Positions 25,168 through 35,359 of a stretch of 64,000 nt of DNA are shown here, piece after piece. The stretch spans positions 1-64,000 of the forward strand of contig JAJDEH010000026.1 of the NCBI GenBank assembly GCA_029259935.1. Direction: 5' to 3'. This DNA comes from Planctomycetota bacterium (lineage in GTDB: Bacteria; Planctomycetota; Planctomycetia; Pirellulales; Pirellulaceae). Below the pieces are notes generated by a model, which did not search any database, was not told where the DNA came from, and saw only the letters and a list, made by a program, of their open reading frames with translations. A program made the translations under genes and the position numbers. Every line of letters starts with the position of its first letter. The stretch's first letter is position 1.

Positions 25168-28100
25168 ATGGCAATCGACTCCAACATTCGCGATCACAAA
25201 ACTTGGATCGGCTACCTTCAACCCGAAGGCTTGGTCGTCTCACCCGCTGCGCTCGTCGATGCGCAAGTCAGTCTTGACCTGGGCGGTGCCACCGTTCGCC
25301 AGCGTGACCTCGAACAATACGTTCACCCCATCCCCAACCCAGACAAATCACGCGCTGACGTTGAACCCGATGTCGCCGCGATCACCGATCTGGCTCGCTT
25401 TCTCGGCGAGTTCCTGCGTTGGCCCACCGAACGGCTGCAAGGATTCAGCGACGACAACCCGATTCCCGAAGAACTCAAAATCCCGCTTCGAGACTTCGGC
25501 GAAACACTCCAGCCCACCTACGCCTTCACCTCCGGCGTCGAACCTTCCGATGACGATCCCGACGCATCGCCGTGGTTGCTGCTGGTCGAAAAGCTGGAGC
25601 AGGGCACGCCGCTCGACGTACCGATCGAGTCGAAACTGTCCGGTTGGTCCGCCTCGCCATCGCGGCGGTTCGAGCGACTTCTGCGCGAGTCTGGCGTACC
25701 GATCGGACTGTTGTCCAATGGCACGCACTTGCAACTCATCTACGCACCACGTGGTGAGAACACCGGTCGGTTAACGTTCCCCTTCGGCCCGATGGGCGAG
25801 ATTCCCGGACGCCCGATCGTCGCCGCGTTTGAGATGCTGTTGTCGCGATACCGATTACTCGCCGCGCCGACCAAAGATCGGTTGCCGGGAATCCTCCGGC
25901 GCAGCCGCGATTACCAAGCCCGCGTTTCCAACACGTTGTCCGGCCAAGTCCTCGACGCGCTCTACGAATTGTTGCGAGGCTTCCAAGCCGCCAACACGTA
26001 TGCGGGTGGCGAACTGCTCAAAGAAGTCCTTGATCGCGATCCCGACAAGGTTTACCAGGGATTGCTGACCGTATTGATGCGGTCGGTTTTCTTGCTGTAT
26101 GCCGAAGACCAATCGCTGATGCCTGACAGCGATTTATACAACCGCAACTATTCGGTTCATGGTTTGTACCAACGGCTGCGGACGGATTACGAGCAATACC
26201 CCGACACGATGGAGAATCGTTACGGAGCGTGGGCACAACTGTTGGCGTTGTTCCGATTGGTCTACAGCGGCAACCAGCACAACCTTTGCAAGATGCCCGC
26301 CCGCGAAGGCCACCTGTTCGATCCCAATCGCTACGCGTTCCTCGAAGGTCGACGAGAAACCGACGAGTTCGATCCGAACCAGCCGCTGCATTTGCCGCTG
26401 GTTCCTGATGGCACGATCTTTCGCGTGCTTGAAAAACTGCTCGTCCTCGATGGCGAGCGGCTCAGCTACCGAACGCTCGATGTCGAACAGATTGGAAGCG
26501 TTTACGAAACGATGATCGGCTTCGGTTTGGAAACAGCCACCGGGGCAACGATCGCACTCAAGCCCGGCAAGTCGCACGGCGCGCCGGTGCCGATCTCGCT
26601 GGTCGACTTATTGGAAACCAAATCCGACAAACGAGCCGCGTTCATCAAGGACCAAACCGACTACAAGCTGACGGCCAACATGAACCTCGCCATCAAAGTG
26701 GCCGAGTCGGTCGAAGATTTGTTGGCTGGATTGGAAAACCGAATCGTCCGCAGCGCGACACCCGGCGCGGTACCGGCCGGCACGATGGTGCTTGTTCCCA
26801 CTGACGAACGACGGCGCAGCGGTTCACACTACACGCCGCGTTCACTGACCGAGCCAATCGTGCGGACGACGCTCGAGCCGATCTTTCACCAGATGGGCGA
26901 GAACCCGCTGCCGACCCATATCCTGGACCTGAAAATTTGTGACCCCGCGATGGGCAGCGGTGCGTTCTTGGTTGAGGCGTGTCGTCAGTTGGCTGAAAAG
27001 CTGGTCGCGTCGTGGGCCGCTCACGGGATCAAACCGTACATTCCGCCCGACGAAGACGAGTTATTGCTCGCACGTCGTTTGGTGGCGCAGCGATGCTTGT
27101 ACGGTGTCGACAGAAACCCGATGGCCGTCGACTTGGCCAAGCTGTCGTTGTGGCTGACCACGCTTGCCAAAGATCACCCCTTCACATTCGTCGATCACTC
27201 GCTGCGTTGTGGCGATTCGCTGGTCGGACTGACGCGAAAACAGATCGCCAGTTTCCACTGGGACACGTCCAAAAAGGACACGATCAATCGGCTCGGTTTG
27301 CACGACAAGCAGGGCACGGAGATCGAAGCTCGCATCAAGCGAGCCGGCGAGTTCCGCAAAGCGATCCTGGAAGCTGGCGACACGATGTTGCCCGGCATGA
27401 AGCAGCACAAGTTGAAAGAAGCCGACACTGCGCTCAACTTTGTGCGTCTTATCGGTGATGCCTGTTTGGGGGCGTTCTTTTCGCAGTCGAGCAAGCGTGC
27501 CAGAAATGAACGCTGCGATGAGTTGTTTCTGGCGTTGGCAGCTTACCTGGAAGACAAAACGGAATTTGCATTGAGGAAAGTTGTTTCTGATTCCCAGAGT
27601 TCGCTCGCAGAGGGGCCACACCCTGTCACTAGCTTCCACTGGGAGATTGAATTCCCGGAAGTGTTTGCCAATGAAAACGTTGGGTTTGATGCGTTTGTTG
27701 GCAATCCGCCATTTGCAGGTAAGAACACACTCTTGCGATCTTCACACAAATGCTATCTCGATTGGGTGAAAGAGATTCATGAAGAGTCACATGGCAATGC
27801 AGATATCGTCGCCCATTTCTTCCGACGTGCGTTTTCCTTGTTGCGTTCCGAAGGAACTCTCGGACTTATAGCAACAAACACGATTGGCCAGGGAGACACC
27901 CGAAACACTGGACTTCGCTGGATACGACTTCATCTCGGTACGATATTCTGCGTCAGGAGACGAGTTAACTGGCCAGGCCAAGCAGCGGTCATAGTGAGTG
28001 TTCTACACATCTGCAAAGGCTCGTTGTCACCACCGTTTACCATTGATGGGAAAGCGCGTGATCTAGTCACCGCTTACCTGTTCCACCTTGGGCCAGACGA

Positions 28101-29238
28101 GGACCCAACGCAGCTCGTTGAAACGAACGGCATTGCATACAATGGCTGTGTGCTTCGTGGCATGGGATTCAGTTTCGGCGATGGGTCAACCGACCCCGCG
28201 GTGAATACAATTTCCGAAATGAAAGAATTGGTATCACGCGACCCAAGAAATGAAGAGCGAATTTTTCCGTACATTGGCGGCGAGGAGCTAAATGACTCTT
28301 CGGAAGTTTCCCCGAAACGGTTCGTAATCTACTTCGAACAGTTTTCGCTTGAAGAAGCAAGACAATGGCCCGACTTAGTCGAAGTGCTCAAAAGAAAAGT
28401 CTATCCTTATCGACAGACCGTCAATCAGGCTGCGGTTCGTGAGAAATGGTGGTTGTTTGAGCGCGCGCGTGAAGAACTTTGGCGTCAACTGCGTGGGCGA
28501 ACCGCTGCTCTCGCGTGCTCTCAAACCAGTAAGTATCGAAGTTTCCAACTCGTAGACAGCAAAACGGTCTTTGATCAAAAGCTTGTTGTGTTCGCGCGCG
28601 ATGAAATGGACTTTTTTGCAGTAATGCAAAGCAGGGTTCATTGCGAATGGGCTGATTTTTTCGGATCGACGATGAAAGATGATCCGGTTTACACACCAAC
28701 AACTTGCTTTCGGCCATTTCCTCAGCCGCTTCGAGACCAGGACCTGCTGTTAGATCGTGGTGATGCCTACTTCAAGTTCCGTCAGTCAGTAATGAGTGCG
28801 AGAAATGAGGGGCTAACCGATACGTACAATCGTTTTCACAATCCGCAGGAAACATCAGAAGACATTCTTCACTTAAGGGTTCTCCACGAAGAGATGGACC
28901 GAACCGTCCTTCGCGCTTACGGCTGGGAAGACCTTGCTTCTCGAGCAACTTGCGAGTTCTTGCTGGACTACGAAGAAGAGGAGGACGAGGAATCGGAAAC
29001 GGGGCGAGCTTCGCGGCGGCGGAAGCCTTACCGCTACCGCTGGCCGGACGAGTTCCGCGACGAAGTGCTGGCCAAACTTCTCGAACTCAACGCCAACCGA
29101 GCCGAAGAAGAACGCCGCCAAGGCCTCGCCGCCGAAGCCGAAACAAAAACCAAAAAGAAGTCGAAAGCGAAAAAGAAAACCAGCACTAAGAAACCTCGAG
29201 CCAAGAAAGTCGAACCCGACACGCCTTTACTCGACTGA
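25168..29238 (+). CDS. drmMI: DISARM adenine-specific DNA methyltransferase DrmMI
   Basis: The 1356-residue product has an N-terminal region like that of large type II restriction-modification fusions, then an N6-adenine methyltransferase: SAM-binding motif I KICDPAMGSGAFLVEA (about residues 588-603), MAVDLAKLSLWL and the catalytic motif IV FVGNPPF (about 843-849). The C-terminal third is likely for target recognition and ends with an unusual Lys-rich tail (KKKSKAKKKTSTKKPRAKK). In class 1 DISARM this enzyme marks host DNA so that the DrmABD machinery spares it. An acidic EEEEDEE stretch precedes the tail. It follows drmD directly. Confidence 0.92.
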   Translation: MAIDSNIRDHKTWIGYLQPEGLVVSPAALVDAQVSLDLGGATVRQRDLEQYVHPIPNPDKSRADVEPDVAAITDLARFLGEFLRWPTERLQGFSDDNPIPEELKIPLRDFGETLQPTYAFTSGVEPSDDDPDASPWLLLVEKLEQGTPLDVPIESKLSGWSASPSRRFERLLRESGVPIGLLSNGTHLQLIYAPRGENTGRLTFPFGPMGEIPGRPIVAAFEMLLSRYRLLAAPTKDRLPGILRRSRDYQARVSNTLSGQVLDALYELLRGFQAANTYAGGELLKEVLDRDPDKVYQGLLTVLMRSVFLLYAEDQSLMPDSDLYNRNYSVHGLYQRLRTDYEQYPDTMENRYGAWAQLLALFRLVYSGNQHNLCKMPAREGHLFDPNRYAFLEGRRETDEFDPNQPLHLPLVPDGTIFRVLEKLLVLDGERLSYRTLDVEQIGSVYETMIGFGLETATGATIALKPGKSHGAPVPISLVDLLETKSDKRAAFIKDQTDYKLTANMNLAIKVAESVEDLLAGLENRIVRSATPGAVPAGTMVLVPTDERRRSGSHYTPRSLTEPIVRTTLEPIFHQMGENPLPTHILDLKICDPAMGSGAFLVEACRQLAEKLVASWAAHGIKPYIPPDEDELLLARRLVAQRCLYGVDRNPMAVDLAKLSLWLTTLAKDHPFTFVDHSLRCGDSLVGLTRKQIASFHWDTSKKDTINRLGLHDKQGTEIEARIKRAGEFRKAILEAGDTMLPGMKQHKLKEADTALNFVRLIGDACLGAFFSQSSKRARNERCDELFLALAAYLEDKTEFALRKVVSDSQSSLAEGPHPVTSFHWEIEFPEVFANENVGFDAFVGNPPFAGKNTLLRSSHKCYLDWVKEIHEESHGNADIVAHFFRRAFSLLRSEGTLGLIATNTIGQGDTRNTGLRWIRLHLGTIFCVRRRVNWPGQAAVIVSVLHICKGSLSPPFTIDGKARDLVTAYLFHLGPDEDPTQLVETNGIAYNGCVLRGMGFSFGDGSTDPAVNTISEMKELVSRDPRNEERIFPYIGGEELNDSSEVSPKRFVIYFEQFSLEEARQWPDLVEVLKRKVYPYRQTVNQAAVREKWWLFERAREELWRQLRGRTAALACSQTSKYRSFQLVDSKTVFDQKLVVFARDEMDFFAVMQSRVHCEWADFFGSTMKDDPVYTPTTCFRPFPQPLRDQDLLLDRGDAYFKFRQSVMSARNEGLTDTYNRFHNPQETSEDILHLRVLHEEMDRTVLRAYGWEDLASRATCEFLLDYEEEEDEESETGRASRRRKPYRYRWPDEFRDEVLAKLLELNANRAEEERRQGLAAEAETKTKKKSKAKKKTSTKKPRAKKVEPDTPLLD

Positions 29239-29311
29239 GATGGTGACGAAAAATGTTTCACAGCTTTGTTATTCAGCGTCCAATTATTCGATCCTGTAAC
29301 CGTCTGCTGCC

Positions 29312-29782
29312 ATGCCGCTAGTACTATCCGAAATGCAAGTGTTGCCTGAAGGTATCCACGACGCAAGTCTCGAGGATATCCGCGAACGCTTTGGTTCGTT
29401 CCAGCGCACCAGCCGAAGAACTCAGCTGTTTGCAAAACTAAGTGAATACGTCGACGAAGTACGCAAAGCTGAGATCGCAGAAGCAATTATCGTAGACGGT
29501 AGTTTTATTATGGGCTGCATTGATGAGCCCGAAGACATCGACATCATTCTTGTGCTGCCCACCGAGTGGGATATCACTCAAGAGTTGCGTCCTTACCAAT
29601 ACAACTTGGTGTCAAAACGGGACGTGAAGCGAAAGTACCCGTTCGACCTCAAAACCGTGCGTTCGAGTTCGCCAGAGCAATCCGATTGGATAGAATTCTT
29701 TTCAAGAGTCAACACGAAGTGGTACGAAGAGTTTGGATTTCCTCTCGACGCCAAGAAAGGACTTGTGAGGATTAAAATATGA
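29312..29782 (+). CDS. DUF6932-like nucleotidyltransferase-fold protein inserted in the DISARM operon
   Basis: The 156-residue product has the pattern of DUF6932: an N-terminal LPEGIHDASLEDIRERFG (about residues 11-28), then a helix and a nucleotidyltransferase-like core IVDGSFIMGCIDEPEDIDII (about 61-80), in which GSF and DID stand for the GS and DxD of the polymerase-beta fold. Such proteins usually sit beside a second small protein starting MIxNExQ, an arrangement I take to be toxin-antitoxin-like. Here that partner seems fused to the N-terminus of the next gene, DrmA, whose ATG overlaps this stop (ATGA). It is not part of the described DISARM core. Confidence 0.75.
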   Translation: MPLVLSEMQVLPEGIHDASLEDIRERFGSFQRTSRRTQLFAKLSEYVDEVRKAEIAEAIIVDGSFIMGCIDEPEDIDIILVLPTEWDITQELRPYQYNLVSKRDVKRKYPFDLKTVRSSSPEQSDWIEFFSRVNTKWYEEFGFPLDAKKGLVRIKI

Positions 29783-32700
29783 TCGAAAACGACGAACAAC
29801 TTCAAGTCGTACGTGAACAGCTTTCACGGGCGGAGTCAGCACTCCGACACCTTCAGCGAGAAGTCTACCCGAAGAATCCTCGGATGTACGAAACAATGTC
29901 GGAGTCGTACCTGGATACGATTCTCGAATTGCGGATTCAAATTAACGCGTACCTCGGAAAGACTACGGCCCCGGATTTGTCTGATCTCGCCCCGCCTAAC
30001 CAAAATGGGAGTATGTCGCAGAATCAGTCTCCGTCCATTAGTCGAATCAATCAGAATTCGTCTAGTGTGGATGTCCGAAAGTCGCTGGTCGAAATTCTTA
30101 ACCTGGATTTGGTGGGACCATCGAACGACCATGCATTTGAGCGAGAACTGCTGCCAGAGACACCATTACGCTGGTACCTAACCGGGTTCCTCGTTCCGAC
30201 AGACGCGCCGATTACGCAAAAATATGATGAAGCCGCGGATGAGGAAATCGATTCCGCTGAGTCAGGCGGCGTGGACGATAACCCCGAGGCCGACAAGCCT
30301 GCTGCAAAAAGGAATTACCGATCCAGTTCAATGGGGCTAAGCGTGTTGGTGCCTGAGGCAACGACTCAGATCAAAGCGACTATCGAATGGGGCGAGTATC
30401 TTTATGAAGGTCCTGGCGATGAAGACGCTTTCCCCGTGGAGCCAATGACGCCAGTTGCTGCAAGTCCCGCCCTGGCCAACTCCGAGCAAGGCGAGTCAGC
30501 ACCGGACCCAGACAGTTCCCAAAAAGCACGTCCCTGCTGGCGTAGATCACCTGTCACCAGGGAAATGCTAATCGATCTGCCTTCATCGGATTGCAAGCTG
30601 CCCATGGTGGATGTACCGAATAGCGGTGGCTTGAAGGCGATGGTTACCGTCCGCGACGCAAGCTCGTCCGGCATGCCAACTAAAGCCAAATCAGTCGCTG
30701 TGTTTCTGGTTAACACGCGACAGCCGGACGAGTTGTACGGCTATCGCACCTTCATTTTTCAAGTCCAGATGACGCTGCAGTGCGAAGACGGCTTCGTCCC
30801 ACGCCCCGATCCGCGTGACTGGTCGATTCAAGATGAATGGGATGAACGCGTCAATGACTTGCACTACCACGACAGCTATGAATTCGTCGTGGGCCATGGA
30901 GTGTCGGCGGAGGCGATTGACCAGGATGGATCAAAGTGCACGCAGGTAAGGACGGTATGGTTGCCACAGGCAGAGGTGGAGCGAGTCGCTCCCCAAGAAG
31001 AGAAGAACCTGCCGGGGCTGGTCCTTTCGATGGAAGATTTGGGTGCGATTACGGATGGCGCGGACGCAAAGCAAAAACTGCAGCCTACTGTCGATCACTA
31101 CCGGAACTGGATTGCGGCTCAGCGCGGCAAGCTATCTGGCTTGTCTCCTTCGCGACTGCAGACCGCTAACGATATGTTGACGGACGCCGAAACTGCGGCG
31201 AAGCGTATTGAAGGCGGGATCGATTGTCTTGCCGCAGACGAGACGGTGCTCGATGCGTTTCGGATTGCTAATCGAGCGATGGCTAAAGCAGCGCGACGTC
31301 GCTTTTGGATCAACGGCGGTAAGACGGGAACGCCCAATACGATGGCGACTCCAAAGTGGCGACCGTTTCAGTTGGCATACTTGCTGATGACCCTTCGCGG
31401 GATCGCTGAGCCCCAACATGCAGATCGCGAAGAGGTGGACCTGCTGTTCTTTCCAACTGGTGGTGGCAAGACGGAGGCATATTTCGGCTTGGCCGCGTTT
31501 ACGATTGTTTTGCGACGACTGAAACATCCAGGTGTGCGATCCGCTGGCTTGACGGTTTTGATGCGTTACACACTTCGCCTGCTGACGTTAGATCAACTTG
31601 GTCGGGCCGCAGGTTTGATGTGTGCGCTGGAGTTGGAGCGAAAATCGATGGGCGATAACCGCCTAGGAGAATGGCCGTTCGAGATCGGCTTATGGGTGGG
31701 CCAAGCAGCAACGCCCAACCGACTGGGTGGAAGGGGGCAGCGAGATCCAAAGTGCGTGACGGCCTACTGCAAAACTCAAAGGTTCCGAAAAGATAGTCGC
31801 AACAACTCGTCACCGATACCGATTGAAGATTGCCCATGGTGCGGAACCAAGTTCACAGGTGACTCCTTTCGGCTGGAGCCCAACGAACGAAACCCATTAG
31901 ATTTACTCGTCCATTGCGTTAACGAGAATTGTGATTTCTGCGGTGACAACCATCTCCCAATCTTGGGTGTCGACGAGCCTCTCTATCGTCGTTTGCCATG
32001 TTTCATGATTGCGACGATCGACAAGTTTGCCGCCTTACCGTGGACAGGCGAAACGGGAGCATTGTTTGGAAAGGTCCAGCGACATGATGCAAATGGTTTC
32101 TATGGCCCCTGCAGCAAAAAAGGGACACCAATCGAAGGTGGAGACTTACCTCCGCCAGAATTGGTGATCCAAGACGAACTGCATTTGATCTCTGGTCCGC
32201 TTGGGACGATCGCAGGCCTTTTTGAAACTACGATTGATGCTTTGGCAACGTATTCCATTGGTGACAAACAAATCCGTCCGAAAGTTATTGCCAGTACTGC
32301 GACGGTGCGACGAGCCGATAAGCAGATCAACGCGTTGTTTGGCCGCAAGCGAGTAAGTGTCTTCCCTCCGCCAGGCCCAAATCGGCGAGACTCGTTCTTT
32401 GCAGAGACGAAGACTGCGGATGAAAGCCCAGCACGTCTGTACCTTGGGGTCGCGGCACAGGGGCGCAGCTTGAAGGTCGTCTTTCTTCGGACCGCTTTGT
32501 CGATGATGAGCGCCGGCTTCTACGCGTGGTCAAAAGCAGGTGGAGACAAGGTCGCACGCAACCCAGCTGATCCCTACATGACCTTGCTGGGCTATTTCAA
32601 CTCGTTGCGAGAGCTGGGCGGCACTAGGCGAATCGTTGAAGATGAGGTCCGAGGTCGGTTGACCGAATACGGCAGGCGCCAGCGGCTGGAACCAAAGGAC

Positions 32701-33546
32701 CGTCTATTCTACGACCGGCGTATCGCGTTTGAGCCGGTGGAGCTGACATCACGAGTCAGCACTGGTGCCGTTGCCGAAGCGAAGCGGCGTTTGGCTGTCG
32801 AAATGGGGAATGATGAATCAGTCGATGTCGCGTTGGCTACGAACATGATCTCCGTTGGACTGGACATTATCCGTCTTGGACTCATGGTGGTGCTGGGTCA
32901 GCCCAAGGCAAGTTCGGAATACATTCAAGCGACAAGTCGTGTTGGGCGCGACGAGGATCGCCCAGGTCTGGTGTTGACGCTACTGAATATACATAAGCCT
33001 CGCGACCGCTCACACTACGAAAGATTTACTGCATATCATTCCTCGTTCTACCGAAATGTGGAGGCAACAAGTGTTACGCCGTTCTCACCTCGAGCCTTGG
33101 ATCGCGCCCTCGCGCCCGCGCTCGTCGCGATGTGTCGACAGTCGCGGCCTGACATGACCCCGGCGGTCGGAGCGACCGAAATATTGCGTGTGCGAAGCGA
33201 GTTAGAAAAGTATGCGGACGTGTTTGCTGAAAGAGCACGTGACCATAACGTCAACTTAGATCCAGCGGACAAGCAAGCGTTGGCGAGCCATGTAAAACAT
33301 CTTTGCGATGAATTGATGGACGATTGGATGAAGCTCGCTCAGGTCGCAAGGCAGGAGGGGTCAGGAATTCAATATCAACAGGAAGAGCAAACGCCGAACC
33401 GCCGATTGCTGTACGAGTTTATGCACCCGGACGTGCCGAAACTTGCACCGATACAGAAGAAGTTCCGCGCAAACCGGTCGATGCGAGATGTCGAACCCGT
33501 GGTTGAGGTTTTCGTTCAGGAACTTCACGATTGGGATAGTAACTAA
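29779..33546 (+). CDS. drmA: DISARM helicase DrmA with an extra N-terminal coiled-coil module
   Basis: The 1255-residue product has the DrmA helicase core: Walker A FFPTGGGKTEAYFG (about residues 556-569), a zinc-binding stretch (CPWCGTKF and CVNENCDFC), motif II IQDELHLISGPLG (about 797-809), ASTATVRRADKQ, and the C-terminal domain with NMISVGLDIIRLGLMVVLGQ and IQATSRVGRDED (about 1020-1060). DrmA with DrmB forms the DNA-translocating core of DISARM. Unusually, residues 1-60 (MIENDEQLQVVREQLSRAES...) form a separate coiled-coil module of the MIxNExQ kind that normally is its own small gene next to DUF6932. A disordered Gln/Asn/Ser-rich linker (about 75-98) joins it to the rest. The start overlaps the DUF6932 stop. 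Confidence 0.93.
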   Translation: MIENDEQLQVVREQLSRAESALRHLQREVYPKNPRMYETMSESYLDTILELRIQINAYLGKTTAPDLSDLAPPNQNGSMSQNQSPSISRINQNSSSVDVRKSLVEILNLDLVGPSNDHAFERELLPETPLRWYLTGFLVPTDAPITQKYDEAADEEIDSAESGGVDDNPEADKPAAKRNYRSSSMGLSVLVPEATTQIKATIEWGEYLYEGPGDEDAFPVEPMTPVAASPALANSEQGESAPDPDSSQKARPCWRRSPVTREMLIDLPSSDCKLPMVDVPNSGGLKAMVTVRDASSSGMPTKAKSVAVFLVNTRQPDELYGYRTFIFQVQMTLQCEDGFVPRPDPRDWSIQDEWDERVNDLHYHDSYEFVVGHGVSAEAIDQDGSKCTQVRTVWLPQAEVERVAPQEEKNLPGLVLSMEDLGAITDGADAKQKLQPTVDHYRNWIAAQRGKLSGLSPSRLQTANDMLTDAETAAKRIEGGIDCLAADETVLDAFRIANRAMAKAARRRFWINGGKTGTPNTMATPKWRPFQLAYLLMTLRGIAEPQHADREEVDLLFFPTGGGKTEAYFGLAAFTIVLRRLKHPGVRSAGLTVLMRYTLRLLTLDQLGRAAGLMCALELERKSMGDNRLGEWPFEIGLWVGQAATPNRLGGRGQRDPKCVTAYCKTQRFRKDSRNNSSPIPIEDCPWCGTKFTGDSFRLEPNERNPLDLLVHCVNENCDFCGDNHLPILGVDEPLYRRLPCFMIATIDKFAALPWTGETGALFGKVQRHDANGFYGPCSKKGTPIEGGDLPPPELVIQDELHLISGPLGTIAGLFETTIDALATYSIGDKQIRPKVIASTATVRRADKQINALFGRKRVSVFPPPGPNRRDSFFAETKTADESPARLYLGVAAQGRSLKVVFLRTALSMMSAGFYAWSKAGGDKVARNPADPYMTLLGYFNSLRELGGTRRIVEDEVRGRLTEYGRRQRLEPKDRLFYDRRIAFEPVELTSRVSTGAVAEAKRRLAVEMGNDESVDVALATNMISVGLDIIRLGLMVVLGQPKASSEYIQATSRVGRDEDRPGLVLTLLNIHKPRDRSHYERFTAYHSSFYRNVEATSVTPFSPRALDRALAPALVAMCRQSRPDMTPAVGATEILRVRSELEKYADVFAERARDHNVNLDPADKQALASHVKHLCDELMDDWMKLAQVARQEGSGIQYQQEEQTPNRRLLYEFMHPDVPKLAPIQKKFRANRSMRDVEPVVEVFVQELHDWDSN

Positions 33547-35336
33547 TGGGTAAACCAGAAATTCGTGCCAGTCAATTGCTGACGACCTATGGACCAGGAT
33601 CAATGGTGGACTTGCCGGACGACTCGGTCATCATCGGCGGGCTAGATGGCTGGCGGTATCACAAGGGGCAGCCACTGCCAATTGTGGAAGAACCTCGCTT
33701 GATCCAAAAATTGGACGCGAAGCTCGGACCTGGGATCACGATGCGGAAACCCCCAGCCGCAGTCGAAGAAAAGGGATTCACACCCGACATAGTAGCCTAC
33801 CGATTCCCTCAGTGGGTTATTTCCAAGCGAACGCAGAAAACGAAAAGCGGATTCGTGTTTCGTCGATTAGTTCATCGCCGCGATTTGGATAAAGGTCGAT
33901 TGCAGGAGGATGACGGCAAAAAGTACTCCGTGATTCCAATGCGATTCGTACGAGCCTGCCCACGCGGTCATGTTGGCGACATCGATTGGCGCGGCTTCGT
34001 GCATGGAGACGACCCGGATTGTTTTCGCGAGCTGTTTATCGAGGAGCGCGGAACGACAGGCGATTTGGACACAGTTTGGGTCAAGTGTGCTTGCGGAAAA
34101 ACACGAGCGATGAGTGCGGCATCCCGGCTAGAACTGAAAGTCCTCGGGAACTGTGATGGGCGGCGTCCATGGCTTGGGCCAGGCAGTCGAGAACCTGGTG
34201 GATGTGGCCTGCCGAATCGTTTGCTTGTTCGAAATGCGAGTAACGCATATTTCTCACAGACACTTTCAGTCATCTCAATTCCCAATTCAGGGGCAGCCGT
34301 CGATGATGCTGTTAGTGGATTATGGGAATCGTACTTCAAGACTGTTGCGAACGACCAACAGTTGGATTTCTTGCTGGAAATTGGGCCCGTGAGGCAGCAG
34401 CTGGAGGGCTTCAGTCGTGATGAGGTAAAGGCGGCCGTTGAGCGAATTCGTGACGCGTCGTCAGAAGATAGGCCTGTCAAAGAAGTTGAATTTGAGGCCT
34501 TATCAAAAGCAGAAGATGAATTAGGAACGGACAAGCCAGATGGGGATTTCTTCGCTCGCAATCTTCCCAGAGATAATTGGGACGATCCATGGATGAAGCC
34601 TATTGAACGGATTGTCTTGGTTCATCGCCTACGTGAGGTTGTGGCCCAACTTGGCTTCACTCGTTTTGAGGCAGTCGGTACTGACGTTGACGGTGACCTA
34701 GAGGTCGGCGTCGAAGCAGCCGACATCGCCACCGATCTCTCTTGGGTCCCAGCCGTTGAAAACAGAGGTGAAGGCGTCTTCCTTCAGTTCAATCCTGACG
34801 AAATCGAAACGTGGCTACGCAAAAGTGAAGTACGCGACCGCGATAAGCAACTTCAGGCCGGACATGGGCTGTGGCTTGACGATCACGAAAAAAGTACACG
34901 GGAGTATTTCGGGCTTCCTTACTACATGCTTCATTCGTTCAGCCACTTATTGCTGACTGCAATTTCGATGGAGTGCGGCTACCCACCGTCGTCGCTAAAG
35001 GAACGAATCTATGCTCGACATTCACACCGACAGTACGGCATCTTGATTTACACCGGATCGCCGGACGCGGAAGGAACGCTAGGCGGGCTGATCGAAGCTG
35101 GACGACGTATTTCAAGTCACGTCAAACGAGCACTGGACAACGGAAGACTGTGTTCCAACGATCCCGTGTGCGCGTTTCACGTACCGTCGGAGCACGATCA
35201 ATTGCCTCTGCTTGGTAGCGCGTGCCACGGATGCTTGCTCGTTGCCGAGACTTCGTGTGAGCAACGCAACGACTTGCTTGACCGAAGTTTGGTTGTGTCG
35301 ACGGTTGAGCGACTCGGCTGCGAATTCTTTCAATAG
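33546..35336 (+). CDS. drmB: DISARM protein DrmB (DUF1998)
   Basis: The 596-residue product starts IRASQLLTTYGPGSMVDLPD after MGKPE, which is typical of DrmB. A central zinc-binding part holds VKCACGKTRAM and LGNCDGRRPWLG. The C-terminal DUF1998 domain has YYMLHSFSHLLLTAISMECG (about residues 459-478), GILIYTGSPDAEGTLGGL and a Cys cluster CSNDPVCAFH...GSACHGCLLVAETSCEQRN. DrmB binds DrmA and together they load on DNA ends with 5' overhangs. The stop of drmA and the ATG share one base (TAATG), so the two are translationally coupled. Confidence 0.93.
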   Translation: MGKPEIRASQLLTTYGPGSMVDLPDDSVIIGGLDGWRYHKGQPLPIVEEPRLIQKLDAKLGPGITMRKPPAAVEEKGFTPDIVAYRFPQWVISKRTQKTKSGFVFRRLVHRRDLDKGRLQEDDGKKYSVIPMRFVRACPRGHVGDIDWRGFVHGDDPDCFRELFIEERGTTGDLDTVWVKCACGKTRAMSAASRLELKVLGNCDGRRPWLGPGSREPGGCGLPNRLLVRNASNAYFSQTLSVISIPNSGAAVDDAVSGLWESYFKTVANDQQLDFLLEIGPVRQQLEGFSRDEVKAAVERIRDASSEDRPVKEVEFEALSKAEDELGTDKPDGDFFARNLPRDNWDDPWMKPIERIVLVHRLREVVAQLGFTRFEAVGTDVDGDLEVGVEAADIATDLSWVPAVENRGEGVFLQFNPDEIETWLRKSEVRDRDKQLQAGHGLWLDDHEKSTREYFGLPYYMLHSFSHLLLTAISMECGYPPSSLKERIYARHSHRQYGILIYTGSPDAEGTLGGLIEAGRRISSHVKRALDNGRLCSNDPVCAFHVPSEHDQLPLLGSACHGCLLVAETSCEQRNDLLDRSLVVSTVERLGCEFFQ

Positions 35337-35359
35337 TGGCAGCGTGAAGGGGCCAGTAA

